Counted from the stretch's first letter, positions 17,001-26,571 are shown. The stretch is 64,000 nucleotides of DNA from Streptomyces sp. L-9-10 (GCF_004151105.1 NZ_PHRF01000016.1:1-64000), one strand, 5' to 3'. A program made the numbers and translations. The notes: generated by a model not told the origin, from the sequence alone.

Positions 17001-17045
17001 CTGTGCCCCCGGCAGGATTCGAACCTGCGACACCCGCTTTAGGAG
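17001..17045. other. attL (45-bp tRNA-derived core)
   Basis: Identical over 45 bp to 50464-50508, starting at CTGTGCCCCCGGCAGG and ending at CTTTAGGAG, which is within the anticodon stem. Right after it, 17047-17071 reads as an inverted, imperfect copy of the tRNA 3' end (TCGAATCCTTGCCGGGGGG), so core and flank can pair as a large hairpin. Confidence 0.92.
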
Positions 17046-17075
17046 TGGGATCGAATCCTTGCCGGGGGGTGCCTG

Positions 17076-17422
17076 GCGCTGCCACGCGGTGCTGTTTCCC
17101 CTGGTCAGAACCGCGCGGCGAGCCACTTGATCCGGCTCGTGCCGCCCTGTATCGGGCAGTCCGCTCACGCATCGCTCACGCGCCTGAGGTACCTCGGTGT
17201 CGTGCCGACGCATCTCCATCTCGCCGTGGTGGAGTCTGTCGCGCCCAGTTCGCGCTTGCCATCTTCCAACGTCTTGCGGAGTTGCCGATCCGGCAACACG
17301 TGGAGGCACCCTGGCCGATCGGCAAGAGCACGTCGAGGGGTCCCATAGCTGAACCATGGGACGCTGGCTGCTGCCTCTGGCAAAGTGATCGGCACTGCTA
17401 GACGACTCCCGTAAGGAACCTT
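17076..17422. other. Gap upstream of the type I restriction-modification operon
   Basis: No gene is recognised in these 347 bases. It presumably carries the hsd promoter. The only clear signal is the AAGGAA ribosome binding site at its right end. Confidence 0.5.
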
Positions 17423-19168
17423 GTGAGCACGCTCGGTAGCTTCATCTGGTCAATCGCTGACCAGCTTCGGGGTCCCTATCGCCCCAACCAGTACGGGACA
17501 GTGATCCTCCCGTTCACGATCCTGAGACGGCTCGATTGCATCCTTGAGCCGGACCGCGCGGCGGTACGTGAGCTGGCTGCGAGGTACGAGAACCCGAACC
17601 GGCTCAAGGTCGAGGTCAAGAAGGCCACGGGGAGGACGTTCCACAACACGTCCAACTACGAATTCGCGAACCTGCTGGCCGATGCGGACGGGCTGGCGGA
17701 CAACCTCGCTGACTACATCGATCGGTTCTCCGCCGACGTCGACGTGTTCGAGTACTTCGATTTCAAGAAGGAGATTCTGGCGCTGGAGAAGGCCGGGCTC
17801 CTGCGCGAGATCATCAAGTCCTTCGGCGCCGTCGACCTGCATCCCGACGTGGTGTCCAACGCAGACATGGGGGACGCGTTCGAGTACATCATTCGCAAGT
17901 TCAACGAGGCCGCGAACGAGACCTCCGGAGACCACTACACGCCGCGCGACGCGATCCGGCTGCTGGTCGACCTGCTCTTCGCGGAGAAGGACGTCGACCT
18001 CACCGAGGGCAGCATCATCCGGTCGCTGTACGACCCCACGGCCGGCACCGGCGGCATGCTCTCCCTGGCAGAGGAACACCTGCTCGCCGAGAACCCCGAT
18101 GCGAAGTTGAGCCTGTACGGTCAGGAGTACAACCCGCAGTCGTACGCCATCTGCAAGTCTGACCTGCTCGCTAAGGGACACGACGCGACCAACATCGCCT
18201 TTGGTAACACGCTCACCGACGATGCCTTCAGGGGCCGCCAGTTCGACTACTGCATGTCCAACCCTCCCTACGGGGTGGACTGGAAGCAGTACGCCAAGGC
18301 GGTCAAGGAGGAGCGCGACTCCGCTGGCCCCTACGGCCGCTTCGCGCCGGGACTCCCCGCAACCTCGGACGGCCAGATGCTCTTCCTGCTCCATCTAGCC
18401 CACAAGATGCGCGCACCCGAGGACGGCGGCGGCCGCGTCGGCATCGTCATGAACGGCTCGCCACTCTTTACCGGAGGCGCCGAGTCCGGTCCCTCCAACA
18501 TCCGCAAGTGGCTACTGGAGAACGACCTCGTCGAGGCGATCATCGCCCTGCCAACCAACATGTTCTTCAACACCGGCATTGCCACCTACATCTGGATCCT
18601 CGACAACGCCAAGCACCCTGACCACAAGGGCAAGGTCCAACTCATCGACGGCACGTCGTTCTGGACCAAGATGCGGAAGAACCTCGGCTCCAAGGGACGC
18701 GAGATCAATGAAACTGATCGCGCCGAGGTCGTGCGGCTGTACGCCGACTTCGAGGACGCCGATCCCGACCTTGCCAAAGTGCTGCGTAACGACGAGTTCG
18801 GCTACTGGACCATCACCATTGAGCGTCCACTGCTCGATGAGGACGGGAACCCTGTTGTCGACCGCAAGGGCAACCCGAAGCCGGACTCAAAGAAGCGTGA
18901 CACCGAGAACGTGCCCTTCACCTACGGTGGCTCGACCGCCGGCACGGCAGGGGAGTGCGAAGTCATCCAGACTTACTTCGAAACGGAGGTGAAGCCACAC
19001 GTCCCCGATGCCTGGATCGACTGGGCGAAGACTAAGATCGGCTACGAGATCCCCTTCACCCGCCATTTCTATAAGTACATTCCACCCCGTTCGCTCGCCG
19101 AGATCGACGCCGACCTGGAGAAGCAGGTCACCAAGATCCTCGACCTGCTGCGGGAGGTCGAGGGATGA
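17423..19168 (+). CDS. hsdM: Type I restriction-modification system, DNA methyltransferase subunit
   Basis: 581 residues from the GTG at 17423 (AAGGAA upstream). An N-terminal helical bundle (about 1-150) precedes a gamma-class N6-adenine methyltransferase domain. Motif I is DPTAGTGGML (about residue 210), which binds S-adenosylmethionine, and motif IV is NPPYGVDW (about 280), the catalytic loop. SDGQMLFLLHL and GRVGIVMNGSPLF are further typical family stretches. Two HsdM subunits with one HsdS form the methylase that marks host sites. The stop overlaps the start of the specificity gene by 4 bp (ATGA), so subunit synthesis is coupled. Length and motifs are those of a complete, active subunit. 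Confidence 0.96.
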   Translation: MSTLGSFIWSIADQLRGPYRPNQYGTVILPFTILRRLDCILEPDRAAVRELAARYENPNRLKVEVKKATGRTFHNTSNYEFANLLADADGLADNLADYIDRFSADVDVFEYFDFKKEILALEKAGLLREIIKSFGAVDLHPDVVSNADMGDAFEYIIRKFNEAANETSGDHYTPRDAIRLLVDLLFAEKDVDLTEGSIIRSLYDPTAGTGGMLSLAEEHLLAENPDAKLSLYGQEYNPQSYAICKSDLLAKGHDATNIAFGNTLTDDAFRGRQFDYCMSNPPYGVDWKQYAKAVKEERDSAGPYGRFAPGLPATSDGQMLFLLHLAHKMRAPEDGGGRVGIVMNGSPLFTGGAESGPSNIRKWLLENDLVEAIIALPTNMFFNTGIATYIWILDNAKHPDHKGKVQLIDGTSFWTKMRKNLGSKGREINETDRAEVVRLYADFEDADPDLAKVLRNDEFGYWTITIERPLLDEDGNPVVDRKGNPKPDSKKRDTENVPFTYGGSTAGTAGECEVIQTYFETEVKPHVPDAWIDWAKTKIGYEIPFTRHFYKYIPPRSLAEIDADLEKQVTKILDLLREVEG

Positions 19169-20409
19169 ACTCTCCGACGCTCATCGGTGCACACCGTGCC
19201 GTCTCTAAATTGCTTGAGAACCGGCCCGAGTCGTGGGACGTGGTTCGCTTTAAGGGTTTGTTCCACCGACTCGATCGACGAAATGCCCACCTCGCACACG
19301 AGATGTTGTCGTTGCGCTCGACAGGTGAAGTCGTCGCGCGCGCTGAGCTGGGCGGGCGCCAGGAGCCAGCCGAAGCCAGCCTGCCAAAGTACCTCGTCAC
19401 CGAGACCGACGACCTTGTGGTTAACCCGATGTGGCTGATCGGCGGCGGCATCGGCGTGTCGCGGCGGGCAGGAGCAGTCAGCCCCGACTACCGCGTCTTC
19501 AGGTCGCGTGGTGCCTTGCTTCCGCGGTTCGTTCATCACCTGTTGCGATCGCAGCCGTACCTTGATCAATACCGCCTTTACACGCGGGCACAGACGACGT
19601 TTGACCGTCGCGTGCAACAGCCAGACCTGGACAATCTTCCGCTGCCCGTGCCTCCCCTGGAGGAGCAGCGAGCCATCGCCAACTACCTCGACCATGAGAC
19701 GGCCCGCATCGACACGCTCATCGAGGAGCAACTCCGGCTGATCGAGATGCTCGGCGAGCGACGGCAGGCTGTCATCGATCGGGCATTCACGAAGGCTGGG
19801 TCGAACAGCCGCATTGTCCGCGCGTGCCTTGACGTTGTCGACTGTCCTCACACAACGCCTGCTGTAGACGACGATGGTCCGTTCGAAGCGGTGCGCACGG
19901 CTTCCGTCCGAAGCGGCCGGTATCGGCCTGGGCATGGTTTGCGAGTGAGCGAAGCGACGTGGCGCGAACGGAATGCCGGTGGATCTCCGTCCCTGGGCGA
20001 TGTTGTTTTCGCGAGAGAAGGCGGGTCCGCAGGTGAGGCGTCGATGGTCCCGTCCGACGCCATCTGTCTGGGGCAGAGAATGGTGCTTCTACGTGTAGAC
20101 GCGAACTCGTGTGTCGGTGAGTTCTTGCTTTGGCAGCTCTATTCCAAGTCAATCCAGGACCATTTCCATCTCTCCATGAGCGGTGCTGCGGCCGGGAACA
20201 TTCGAGTATCCGTTCTGCGAAATACTCCCATCTGGCTTCCCTCGCTCGAGATTCAGCGATCGGTCGCGGCACATCTGAATGAACAGATGGCGAAGATCGA
20301 CACCCTCAGCACAGAGACTGAGGGGTTCATCGAGCTCGCTCGCGAGCGGCGGTCGGCGCTGATCACGGCGGCGGTGATGGGGCAGATCGACGTACGAGAG
20401 GTGGCGTGA
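19165..20409 (+). CDS. hsdS: Type I restriction-modification system, specificity subunit
   Basis: 414 residues. It has the standard two-lobed form: a first target recognition domain (about 1-160), a conserved coiled-coil spacer starting at LPVPPLEEQRAIANYLDHE (about 158-205), a second recognition domain (about 210-370) and a second coiled coil beginning at PSLEIQRSVAAHL. Each recognition domain reads one half of a split DNA target, and the coiled coils set the spacing. The target sequence cannot be predicted from the sequence alone. The second recognition domain (19800-20230) has a less extreme GC content than the flanking conserved parts, in line with domain swapping being frequent in hsdS genes. 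Confidence 0.95.
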   Translation: MNSPTLIGAHRAVSKLLENRPESWDVVRFKGLFHRLDRRNAHLAHEMLSLRSTGEVVARAELGGRQEPAEASLPKYLVTETDDLVVNPMWLIGGGIGVSRRAGAVSPDYRVFRSRGALLPRFVHHLLRSQPYLDQYRLYTRAQTTFDRRVQQPDLDNLPLPVPPLEEQRAIANYLDHETARIDTLIEEQLRLIEMLGERRQAVIDRAFTKAGSNSRIVRACLDVVDCPHTTPAVDDDGPFEAVRTASVRSGRYRPGHGLRVSEATWRERNAGGSPSLGDVVFAREGGSAGEASMVPSDAICLGQRMVLLRVDANSCVGEFLLWQLYSKSIQDHFHLSMSGAAAGNIRVSVLRNTPIWLPSLEIQRSVAAHLNEQMAKIDTLSTETEGFIELARERRSALITAAVMGQIDVREVA

Positions 20410-23400
20410 TGGCCGACCACAACGAGGTGGTCTTCGAGACGGAGATCTGCGAGTACCTCGAGGCTCACGGGTGGTTGTATTCGGCGAACGACCGTGATGG
20501 TGGTGACTACGACCGAGAGCGGGCGCTGTTCCCTGCGGACCTGTTCGCGTGGCTGAAAGAGACGCAGAGGCCGGCGTATGAGAAGGCGTTGAAGGCAGCG
20601 GGGTCGCAGGTGAAGTTCCTCGACGTGCTAACCGCGGCGCTCGACCGGCCGCTGGAGCACGGCGGGGGGACGCTGAACATCCTGCGTAACGGGGTGCAGT
20701 ACATCGGCGGTGGTCGGTTGAAGATGGCGCAGTTCCGTCCGGAAACGTCGCTCAACGAGACGACCACGGCACACTTCGAGGCGATGCGGGTCCGGGTGGT
20801 GCGGCAGGTGCACTTCTCGACCGCCGACCAGCGCAATATCGATCTGGTGTTCTTCGTCAACGGGCTCCCGGTCGCCACGGTGGAGCTGAAGACCGACTTC
20901 ACCCAGTCGGTGGATGAGGCGGTCAACCAATACAAGCAGCATCGCCAACCGTTGACGAATGGGCGGTCGGAGCCGTTGCTGTCGTTCGGGCACCGGGCCC
21001 TGGTGCACTTTGCGGTCTCGAACGACCTAGCGGCGATGACCACGAGGCTGGAGGGGGAGAAGACCCATTTCTTGCCGTTCAACATGGGCTTCGACCGCGC
21101 TGCCGGCAACCCACCTGGCTCGGACGGACGCTCGTCGACGGCGTACCTGTGGGAACGCGTCTGGGAGAGGCACGCCTGGCTGAACATCATCGGTCGGCTG
21201 ATGATCGTGCAGACCAAAGAGGAGTGGGACGTCACCACCGGCACGTCGATGCGCCGTACAAGCATGCTCTTCCCGCGGTTCCACCAGTGGGAAGCCGTCA
21301 CGAGCATCGTCGAGGCGGTGAAGGAGGAGGGTGTCGGGCATCGGTACCTGATTGAGCACTCGGCTGGTTCGGGAAAGACCAACACCATCGCCTGGACTGC
21401 CCACCGGCTGGCGCGGCTGCATGTCGATGACCAGAAGGTCTTCGACTCGATCATCGTGGTGGTGGACCGCACCGTGCTCGACTCCCAGCTGCAGGATGCG
21501 ATCCGGCAGATCGACGGTACCGGCAAGATCGTCGCGACTATCAGCCCCGAGGACGTCCGTAAGGCTGGCGCGAAGTCGAAGTCGGGCCTGCTGGCACAGG
21601 CGTTGAAGAACGGTGAGCTCATCATCGCCGTAACGGTGCAGACCTTCCCGCATGCGCTGGACGAGATCCGAGCCGATGCCGGCCTGAAGGGCAAGCGGTT
21701 CGCCGTCATCGCCGATGAGGCGCACTCCTCCCAGTCGGGTCAGATCTCCTCGAAGCTGAAGCAGGTACTGACGGCTGAGGAGGTGAAGGAGATCGAGGAG
21801 GGCGGCGAAGTTGATGTGGAGTCGGTGCTGGCCTCGGAGATGACTGAGCGGGCCGAGTCGGAGAACATCTCCTACTTCGCCTTCACCGCGACGCCGAAGA
21901 ACAAGACGCTGGAACTGTTCGGTCGCAAGGGGCACGACGGTAAACCGTGCGAGTTCCACCTGTACTCGATGCAGCAGGCGATCGAGGAGGGCTACATCCT
22001 CGACGTGCTCAAGGGATACCAGCACTACGACACCGCGTTGAAGATCGCCGGCAGGGCCGAAAGCGGTGACGGAGGAGAGGTCGAGGAGTCTGCGGCCCGC
22101 AAGGGTCTGATGCGCTGGGTGCAGCTCCACCCGACGAACATCAGCCAGAAGGTGCAGATCATCGTCGAGCACTTCCACGCCAATGTCGCCTACCTCCTCG
22201 AAGGCAAGGCGAAAGCGATGGTGGTGACCGGGTCACGCAAGTCCGCAGTGAAGTACAAGCTGGCCATCGACGCCTACATCGCCAGACGCCGCGACGAGGA
22301 CGCCTCGTACAGCTACCGCACGTTGGTCGCCTTCTCCGCCGGGGTGCAGATGGCCGAGGACGAGACCTGGCACAGCGACTGGGGCCCGCAGCCCTCGGAG
22401 GATGACGAGTTCACCGAGGGCAACATGAATCCCGGCGCCGGGGCTGATCTGGCGGCGGCTTTCAAGGGTGACACGTACAAAATCATGCTGGTCGCCAACA
22501 AGTTTCAGACCGGCTTCGACCAGCCCCTGCTCTCGGCGATGTACGTCGATAAGAAGCTGTCAGGGGTGACGGCGGTGCAGACACTCTCGCGGCTCAACCG
22601 CACCCACCGCACCGCTGGTGGGGAGCAGAAGCGCAAGACGTTCGTCATCGACTTCGCCAACAAGCCTGAGGACATCAAGGCAGCCTTCGAGCCGTACTTC
22701 AAGAATGCGACCCTGGAGACCGAGACCGATCCGTACGTCGTCGTCCACCTGGCTGCCAAGCTCGCCCAGGCCGGAATCTACACCGAGGACGATGTCCGCA
22801 AGGTCGCCGAGCTGTGGGTGACGCGGAAAGGCAACAACGCGCTTTCGGCAGCGATCAGCCCGGCGCAGCACGACTTCCGCCGCCGCTACACGCGAGCGAT
22901 CGAGGAAGAGGACAGGGTCACGCTCAACGCGCTCGACCTCTTCCGCAAGGACGTCTCCACCTACGTACGCCTCTACGACTTCATGTCCCAGATCGTCGAC
23001 TACGGCGACCCCTACATGGAGATGCTCTCAATCTTCCTGCGCCTGCTGGAGAAGGTCATCGCCGAGTCCGCTTGGACGGCCGACGTCGACCTCTCCGACG
23101 TGGTGCTGGTCGGGGTCAAGCACGATAAAGCGATCGCGGTCGACATTTCACTGGTGGGCGACGGACAGCTGAAGGGCATCAGCGCCGTCGGCACGGGCTC
23201 GAAGAAGGATCCCAAGTACGTCGCGCTCCAGGTCGTCATAGCCAAGATGAACGACCTCTTCGGCGCCGAATCGTTCGCCGAGTCCCAGGTCCGGGAGTTC
23301 GTGCAGGGCCTCGTCCAGCGGTTGCTCGCCGACCCGAATCTGATCAACCAGACCAGGGTGAACTCCAAGAAGCAGTTCATGGAGTCACAAGACTTCCAAG

Positions 23401-23552
23401 CAGCAGTTTCGGAGGCGGTCGCAGATAACCAGGACGCCCACAACACGATGGCTGACTACTTCTTCACTGACGGCCCGGCTATCAACTCGATCATCGTCGC
23501 CCTAGCGGATGCCTTCTACGAGGCAGCCGTCGATCAGCACGTGGATTCTTAG
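20409..23552 (+). CDS. hsdR: Type I restriction-modification system, restriction/translocation subunit
   Basis: 1,047 residues from the ATG at 20409, whose A is the last base of the hsdS stop codon. The N-terminal nuclease domain has the PD-(D/E)xK core in NIDLVFFVNGLPVATVELK (about residues 140-160, catalytic Glu-x-Lys). The superfamily 2 translocase motor has Walker A SAGSGKTN (about 318), the DEAH box ADEAHSSQ (about 435) and motif III FTATPKNKTLE (about 490). The C-terminal helical part binds the methylase core. HsdR pumps unmodified DNA and cuts at a distance when translocation stalls. Full length with all motifs intact, so the three-gene operon should be functional. Confidence 0.96.
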   Translation: MADHNEVVFETEICEYLEAHGWLYSANDRDGGDYDRERALFPADLFAWLKETQRPAYEKALKAAGSQVKFLDVLTAALDRPLEHGGGTLNILRNGVQYIGGGRLKMAQFRPETSLNETTTAHFEAMRVRVVRQVHFSTADQRNIDLVFFVNGLPVATVELKTDFTQSVDEAVNQYKQHRQPLTNGRSEPLLSFGHRALVHFAVSNDLAAMTTRLEGEKTHFLPFNMGFDRAAGNPPGSDGRSSTAYLWERVWERHAWLNIIGRLMIVQTKEEWDVTTGTSMRRTSMLFPRFHQWEAVTSIVEAVKEEGVGHRYLIEHSAGSGKTNTIAWTAHRLARLHVDDQKVFDSIIVVVDRTVLDSQLQDAIRQIDGTGKIVATISPEDVRKAGAKSKSGLLAQALKNGELIIAVTVQTFPHALDEIRADAGLKGKRFAVIADEAHSSQSGQISSKLKQVLTAEEVKEIEEGGEVDVESVLASEMTERAESENISYFAFTATPKNKTLELFGRKGHDGKPCEFHLYSMQQAIEEGYILDVLKGYQHYDTALKIAGRAESGDGGEVEESAARKGLMRWVQLHPTNISQKVQIIVEHFHANVAYLLEGKAKAMVVTGSRKSAVKYKLAIDAYIARRRDEDASYSYRTLVAFSAGVQMAEDETWHSDWGPQPSEDDEFTEGNMNPGAGADLAAAFKGDTYKIMLVANKFQTGFDQPLLSAMYVDKKLSGVTAVQTLSRLNRTHRTAGGEQKRKTFVIDFANKPEDIKAAFEPYFKNATLETETDPYVVVHLAAKLAQAGIYTEDDVRKVAELWVTRKGNNALSAAISPAQHDFRRRYTRAIEEEDRVTLNALDLFRKDVSTYVRLYDFMSQIVDYGDPYMEMLSIFLRLLEKVIAESAWTADVDLSDVVLVGVKHDKAIAVDISLVGDGQLKGISAVGTGSKKDPKYVALQVVIAKMNDLFGAESFAESQVREFVQGLVQRLLADPNLINQTRVNSKKQFMESQDFQAAVSEAVADNQDAHNTMADYFFTDGPAINSIIVALADAFYEAAVDQHVDS

Positions 23553-23955
23553 GTACGGCCATGAATGTCCCGCCCCAGCAGATGAGGGGTCGCGCCCCCA
23601 ACACGCTTTCCAACTATTCGTCTGGGGGTTCGGGGGTGTGCGGGAGCGTTCTGACCAGCGGCGGGGTTGCTGGCTGGTGGGCCTGCGAACGGTACTGGAC
23701 AGAGGTGAATGAGACCACAACTGAGACCATGGCGAGCGAGCGTCGCCTGCCCGGCACCGTGACTCCGTCAGATCTGGCCAAGGTGTCCTGTCGGCTTTCG
23801 CGTTCTGGCAGGCTGGCCCGCTAATCCTGGGGTTTGTGGGGTTCTGCGAGATTTTCGGTGAAGTAGTAGTGCTGGACGACGGTGTCTGCTCGGTGACGGT
23901 TCCAGCAAGTGGACCGTCACCCTCCAAGGACGACGGCCCACGCGCTGCATATCAG
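23553..23955. other. Gap between hsdR and the CYTH gene
   Basis: No supported gene in 403 bases. Short frames exist on both strands, but none shows family features or a convincing start. It separates converging transcription units (hsdR rightward, CYTH leftward). Confidence 0.55.
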
Positions 23956-24504
23956 TTACGCCGTGAAGAGCAGCGTTGGCTCGACGAGGATGTCCCGGTC
24001 CAGCTCGCTCTTGTAGATGAGGTCGATGCTGCCGTAGCGGGCCTGTTCGTAGTCGAAGCCAAGTGCGGCCACCGCCTTGCGGACCGATTCTTCCGACGGA
24101 CCTTCGATCTCGATGAAGGTGGGGAGATCGGGCCAGGTGTCGAGGTCGTAGGTGATGTCGCCGAGCTGCCACTCTTCCCGGTAGTTCTGCTGGTATCGGA
24201 CCTGGCGCAGCCCGAGGGCGACGAGGAGTTCGGCTGTCTTGTCGAGGTCGTTGACCTCGATCTCGATCTCTGTGGTGCCGTTGATGGTGGTGGCGTCGCT
24301 GACCTGCTTCAGGGTGAGGGTCTTCTTGCCTCCCTCGTCCCTCAGCCGGAGCCACTGTTCGCCCTTGACCGCGTCGTTCTCGAAGATGAAGCGGGTGAAC
24401 ATGGTCTTGTCGAACGCTCGTTGTGCACCGGCGGCGCGGAGTTGGGCGCGTACCGCGTCGACGTCGATGCTGAGGAATTTCGCCTCGTACTCGTGCTGGG
24501 CCAT
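23956..24504 (-). CDS. CYTH domain protein (class IV adenylate cyclase/triphosphatase-like)
   Basis: 182 residues. The signature ExExK is present as EYEAK at residues 5-9, and the tunnel strands can be followed: FTRFIFEND, QWLRLRDEG, KTLTLKQ, TEIEIEVND and TFIEIEGPSEE. These alternating acid and base residues line a phosphate-binding tunnel in CYTH enzymes, which act on triphosphates such as ATP (forming cAMP), thiamine triphosphate or inorganic triphosphate. Which substrate applies here cannot be told from the sequence. It lies 28 bp downstream of a radical SAM gene on the same strand, so the two are probably co-transcribed and may act on the same small molecule. Confidence 0.9.
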   Translation of the reverse strand: MAQHEYEAKFLSIDVDAVRAQLRAAGAQRAFDKTMFTRFIFENDAVKGEQWLRLRDEGGKKTLTLKQVSDATTINGTTEIEIEVNDLDKTAELLVALGLRQVRYQQNYREEWQLGDITYDLDTWPDLPTFIEIEGPSEESVRKAVAALGFDYEQARYGSIDLIYKSELDRDILVEPTLLFTA

Positions 24505-24532
24505 CGCTGTCTGTGCTCCTGGTGATCGGTTT

Positions 24533-25627
24533 CTAGGCGGTCAGGTCTCGGAGGTCGCTCTCCCGTAATCTGACGACCTCGTCGCGGGTGTCGCCGGCTA
24601 CGAACTCTTCCACGGGTAGGCAGAGGTCCATGCGCTGTATGCAGACTCCGACGTGGAAGCGGCCTGTCGTGTCTCGGTACAAGCGGACGCCGTAGTAGCC
24701 CTCCTGGCAGTCGGTGGCGTTGTTGAAGCGGCAGTTGGCGCAGGTTGTCGGCAGCCTCACCGGCCGGATGTGCTTGACGATGAGCGGACGGCCGTCGGGC
24801 AGCCGGTAGGACATGCGGAAGCCCGAGGTGCCCGCGATGAGGCGGACTTCTTCGAGTTCGGCGCCGAGCTCGTCGAGCAGGATGTCGATGGCGTTCAGGG
24901 ACTCGTCGCCGTCCGCCAGCGAGGAGAGGATCCGGACGGACAGGGAGGGGGAGTATTTGGCGAGGAGGCGGTGAACGCGCGGCACATGGTCTCGGTGCGG
25001 CAGGACGATGTTCGCGCGTGGGTCCACGCCGAGCTTCACGGCGAGTCTGATCGACTCGTCCAATGCTGCGATCTTGCGCTCAGCCAGGGCCTTGTTCCGG
25101 TACCGGACGTGCTGCACCTGTGCCAGCTCTTCGGGAGTCGTTCCGAAGACGGAGAAGTTGACGTGCCCGAGCCCGGCCGAGGCGCAACTGGGCAGTATCC
25201 GGGCCCCGTTCTCACCGTTCGAGGTGATGCTTACCGCGTAGCCGGCTTCTCTGGCCATGGTGACGATCTCGGGAAGCCGGGGATGGAGGGTCGGCTCGCC
25301 CCCGGTCAGGTGGACCTCGTGGAAGCCGAGGGCGTTCCGGAGCTGTTCCAGTGCGTGGCGGAACGACTCGTCCGGGAAAACAGGCGCACTGAGAAAGTTC
25401 GCCCCGTTGGTGGCCACGTAGATCGATACGCGTCCGGAGCTGCCCGAGTCGGTGAACAGGTCGGTCGCGTGGGCACGGTTGTCCACGCTTACGGGGGTGC
25501 CTTCGTTGTGGCAGAAGGTGCAGGTCATCCCGCAGGAGTCGATGATCTTCACTCTGAGGGTGCGGTCGGTGGTGACCGTGATCGGGACCGCGTGGTGGAT
25601 GTTCTCAAGGGCTGGGTGCTGAATCAT
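24533..25627 (-). CDS. Radical SAM enzyme with C-terminal cysteine cluster
   Basis: 364 residues. The [4Fe-4S] ligands are Cys32, Cys36 and Cys39 in CGMTCTFCHNEG (Cx3Cx2C). HLTGGEPTLHP is the S-adenosylmethionine-binding GGE motif, and SITSNGENG and VNFSVFGTTPEEL are typical MoaA/PqqE-like strand ends. Residues about 290-330 hold another cluster (CANCRFNNATDC, then CIQR near the end), perhaps an auxiliary iron-sulfur site or zinc knuckle. The overall form is MoaA-like, but no molybdopterin genes are nearby. Its neighbours are a CYTH protein downstream and, beyond a terminator, an ATPase, an XRE regulator and a Nudix hydrolase. The substrate is unknown; a nucleotide or small peptide is possible. 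Confidence 0.9.
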   Translation of the reverse strand: MIQHPALENIHHAVPITVTTDRTLRVKIIDSCGMTCTFCHNEGTPVSVDNRAHATDLFTDSGSSGRVSIYVATNGANFLSAPVFPDESFRHALEQLRNALGFHEVHLTGGEPTLHPRLPEIVTMAREAGYAVSITSNGENGARILPSCASAGLGHVNFSVFGTTPEELAQVQHVRYRNKALAERKIAALDESIRLAVKLGVDPRANIVLPHRDHVPRVHRLLAKYSPSLSVRILSSLADGDESLNAIDILLDELGAELEEVRLIAGTSGFRMSYRLPDGRPLIVKHIRPVRLPTTCANCRFNNATDCQEGYYGVRLYRDTTGRFHVGVCIQRMDLCLPVEEFVAGDTRDEVVRLRESDLRDLTA

Positions 25628-25795
25628 TCGGCGTACCTCAGGCGGGTCGAAGTGGATCGCGGCGCACGGCGCGCATGGCGCGTCCGCGCTGCTGCCCGGG
25701 CGGACCGCGTGGCTGGGGTCACGGTGGGTGCGGAGCGGTGGGTGGCCCTCCGTCGGCTGCCGAGCTCGCTCATAGGCAGCCGACGGAGGGGGGAG

Positions 25796-25858
25796 GGTCC
25801 GCCCCAGGTGGGCACGGGGGAGCCGACCCGCGGTGCGGGTACTCGCCTGGGGCGGACC
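25796..25858 (-). terminator. Long inverted repeat/terminator upstream of the radical SAM gene
   Basis: Perfect 13-bp arms (25796-25808 and 25846-25858; GGTCCGCCCCAGG type) enclose a second smaller stem. It follows the small peptide gene on the minus strand directly, so it should end that transcript and isolate the radical SAM operon. Confidence 0.75.
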
Positions 25859-25861
25859 GGT

Positions 25862-25969
25862 CTATGGAGTCGGTGCCGTTGCGAGGGCCAGACCGACGAC
25901 CAGGCCGCACGATGCGCTGATGCCGATAATGAAGAGGACTCCGGCGTAGCGGCCGATGACGCGCATCAT
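25862..25969 (-). CDS. Small single-pass membrane peptide, hypothetical
   Basis: 35 residues from the first of two consecutive ATG codons at 25969 (GAGGCGA upstream); a longer frame to 26068 is possible but its extra part looks non-coding. It consists of a short basic start, one hydrophobic segment (GVLFIIGISASCGLVVGLALA) and a tiny tail. It lies just downstream of the ATPase gene and directly before a terminator, which is some support that it is expressed. No function is recognised. Confidence 0.4.
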   Translation of the reverse strand: MMRVIGRYAGVLFIIGISASCGLVVGLALATAPTP

Positions 25970-26064
25970 GGCTGTCGCCTCGCGCCGGCGGCCGGCCCCA
26001 GGGCTGGTCTCGACGGGGCAATAGCTCGTGCGCGTGCTGCGGGACGCACTCGTGTGGTGCCCTC

Positions 26065-26499
26065 TCATCGTGATCCTTGGGATGTGCGCAGCATGTGGGC
26101 CCAGACCGTCTTGCCCCTCGGTTTGCGCGCGTGGTGGCCGACTCGTATGGCCAGGGCGCTGACGAGCGGCAGCCCACGACCGTGTTCCTCATCAGCCGTA
26201 AGACGCAGTGCCATCGGAGTGCGGGGGCTGCCGTCCGATACCTCGATCAAGCAGCTGTGGTCCGTCGAGATCAGAGCGACTTCGAAGAGATGCCCGGGGA
26301 CGTGTCCGTGTAGCACGGCGTTCGTCGCGAGCTCGCTGGAGACCAGGACGACCCGGTCAATGTCGTCGAGTACGTATCCCCACTCGCTGAGGGTCTTCTC
26401 CACCTGGCGCCGGACGAGGGAGACGCATGCGGCGGTCGAGGCGAACTGCATGTGCCATCTCTCGGCGGTCTGCTGGTCGTGCGTGGCCATCGCGTACAT
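26065..26499 (-). CDS. HATPase_c (anti-sigma factor-like) ATP-binding regulatory protein
   Basis: 144 residues from the ATG at 26499, which has GAGGGG 6 bp upstream; in-frame upstream starts lack this. It is a stand-alone GHKL ATPase of the SpoIIAB/RsbW type: the N-box is SSELATNAVLHG, the G1 box EVSDGS, and the G2 region EHGRGLPLVSALA. Such proteins are abundant in Streptomyces, where they are thought to bind and phosphorylate partners or act in signalling without a sensor. It is divergent from the XRE gene, with a strong palindrome between them, and this ATPase/XRE divergent pairing is itself a recurring actinobacterial arrangement. Confidence 0.85.
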   Translation of the reverse strand: MYAMATHDQQTAERWHMQFASTAACVSLVRRQVEKTLSEWGYVLDDIDRVVLVSSELATNAVLHGHVPGHLFEVALISTDHSCLIEVSDGSPRTPMALRLTADEEHGRGLPLVSALAIRVGHHARKPRGKTVWAHMLRTSQGSR

Positions 26500-26571
26500 C
26501 GCGTCCCCTCGTCGCAGGCGGTTGGAGGACCAGCTCACCGCGAAGGGCCATCACGTAATCAGGTCACAGTG

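Noticed and set aside
17001-17045. Functional tRNA at attL
   Set aside because: Only the 3' half of tRNA-Arg is present; the 5' half is missing, as expected for an attachment site copy.
17047-17071. Second tRNA gene at the left boundary
   Set aside because: Only the T-arm/acceptor end is recognisable, in reverse orientation; no D-arm or anticodon arm is present.
17423-23552. BREX or DISARM system around the methylase
   Set aside because: The three subunits have clear HsdM, HsdS and HsdR motifs in one operon; no BrxL, PglZ or DrmA-like gene is present.
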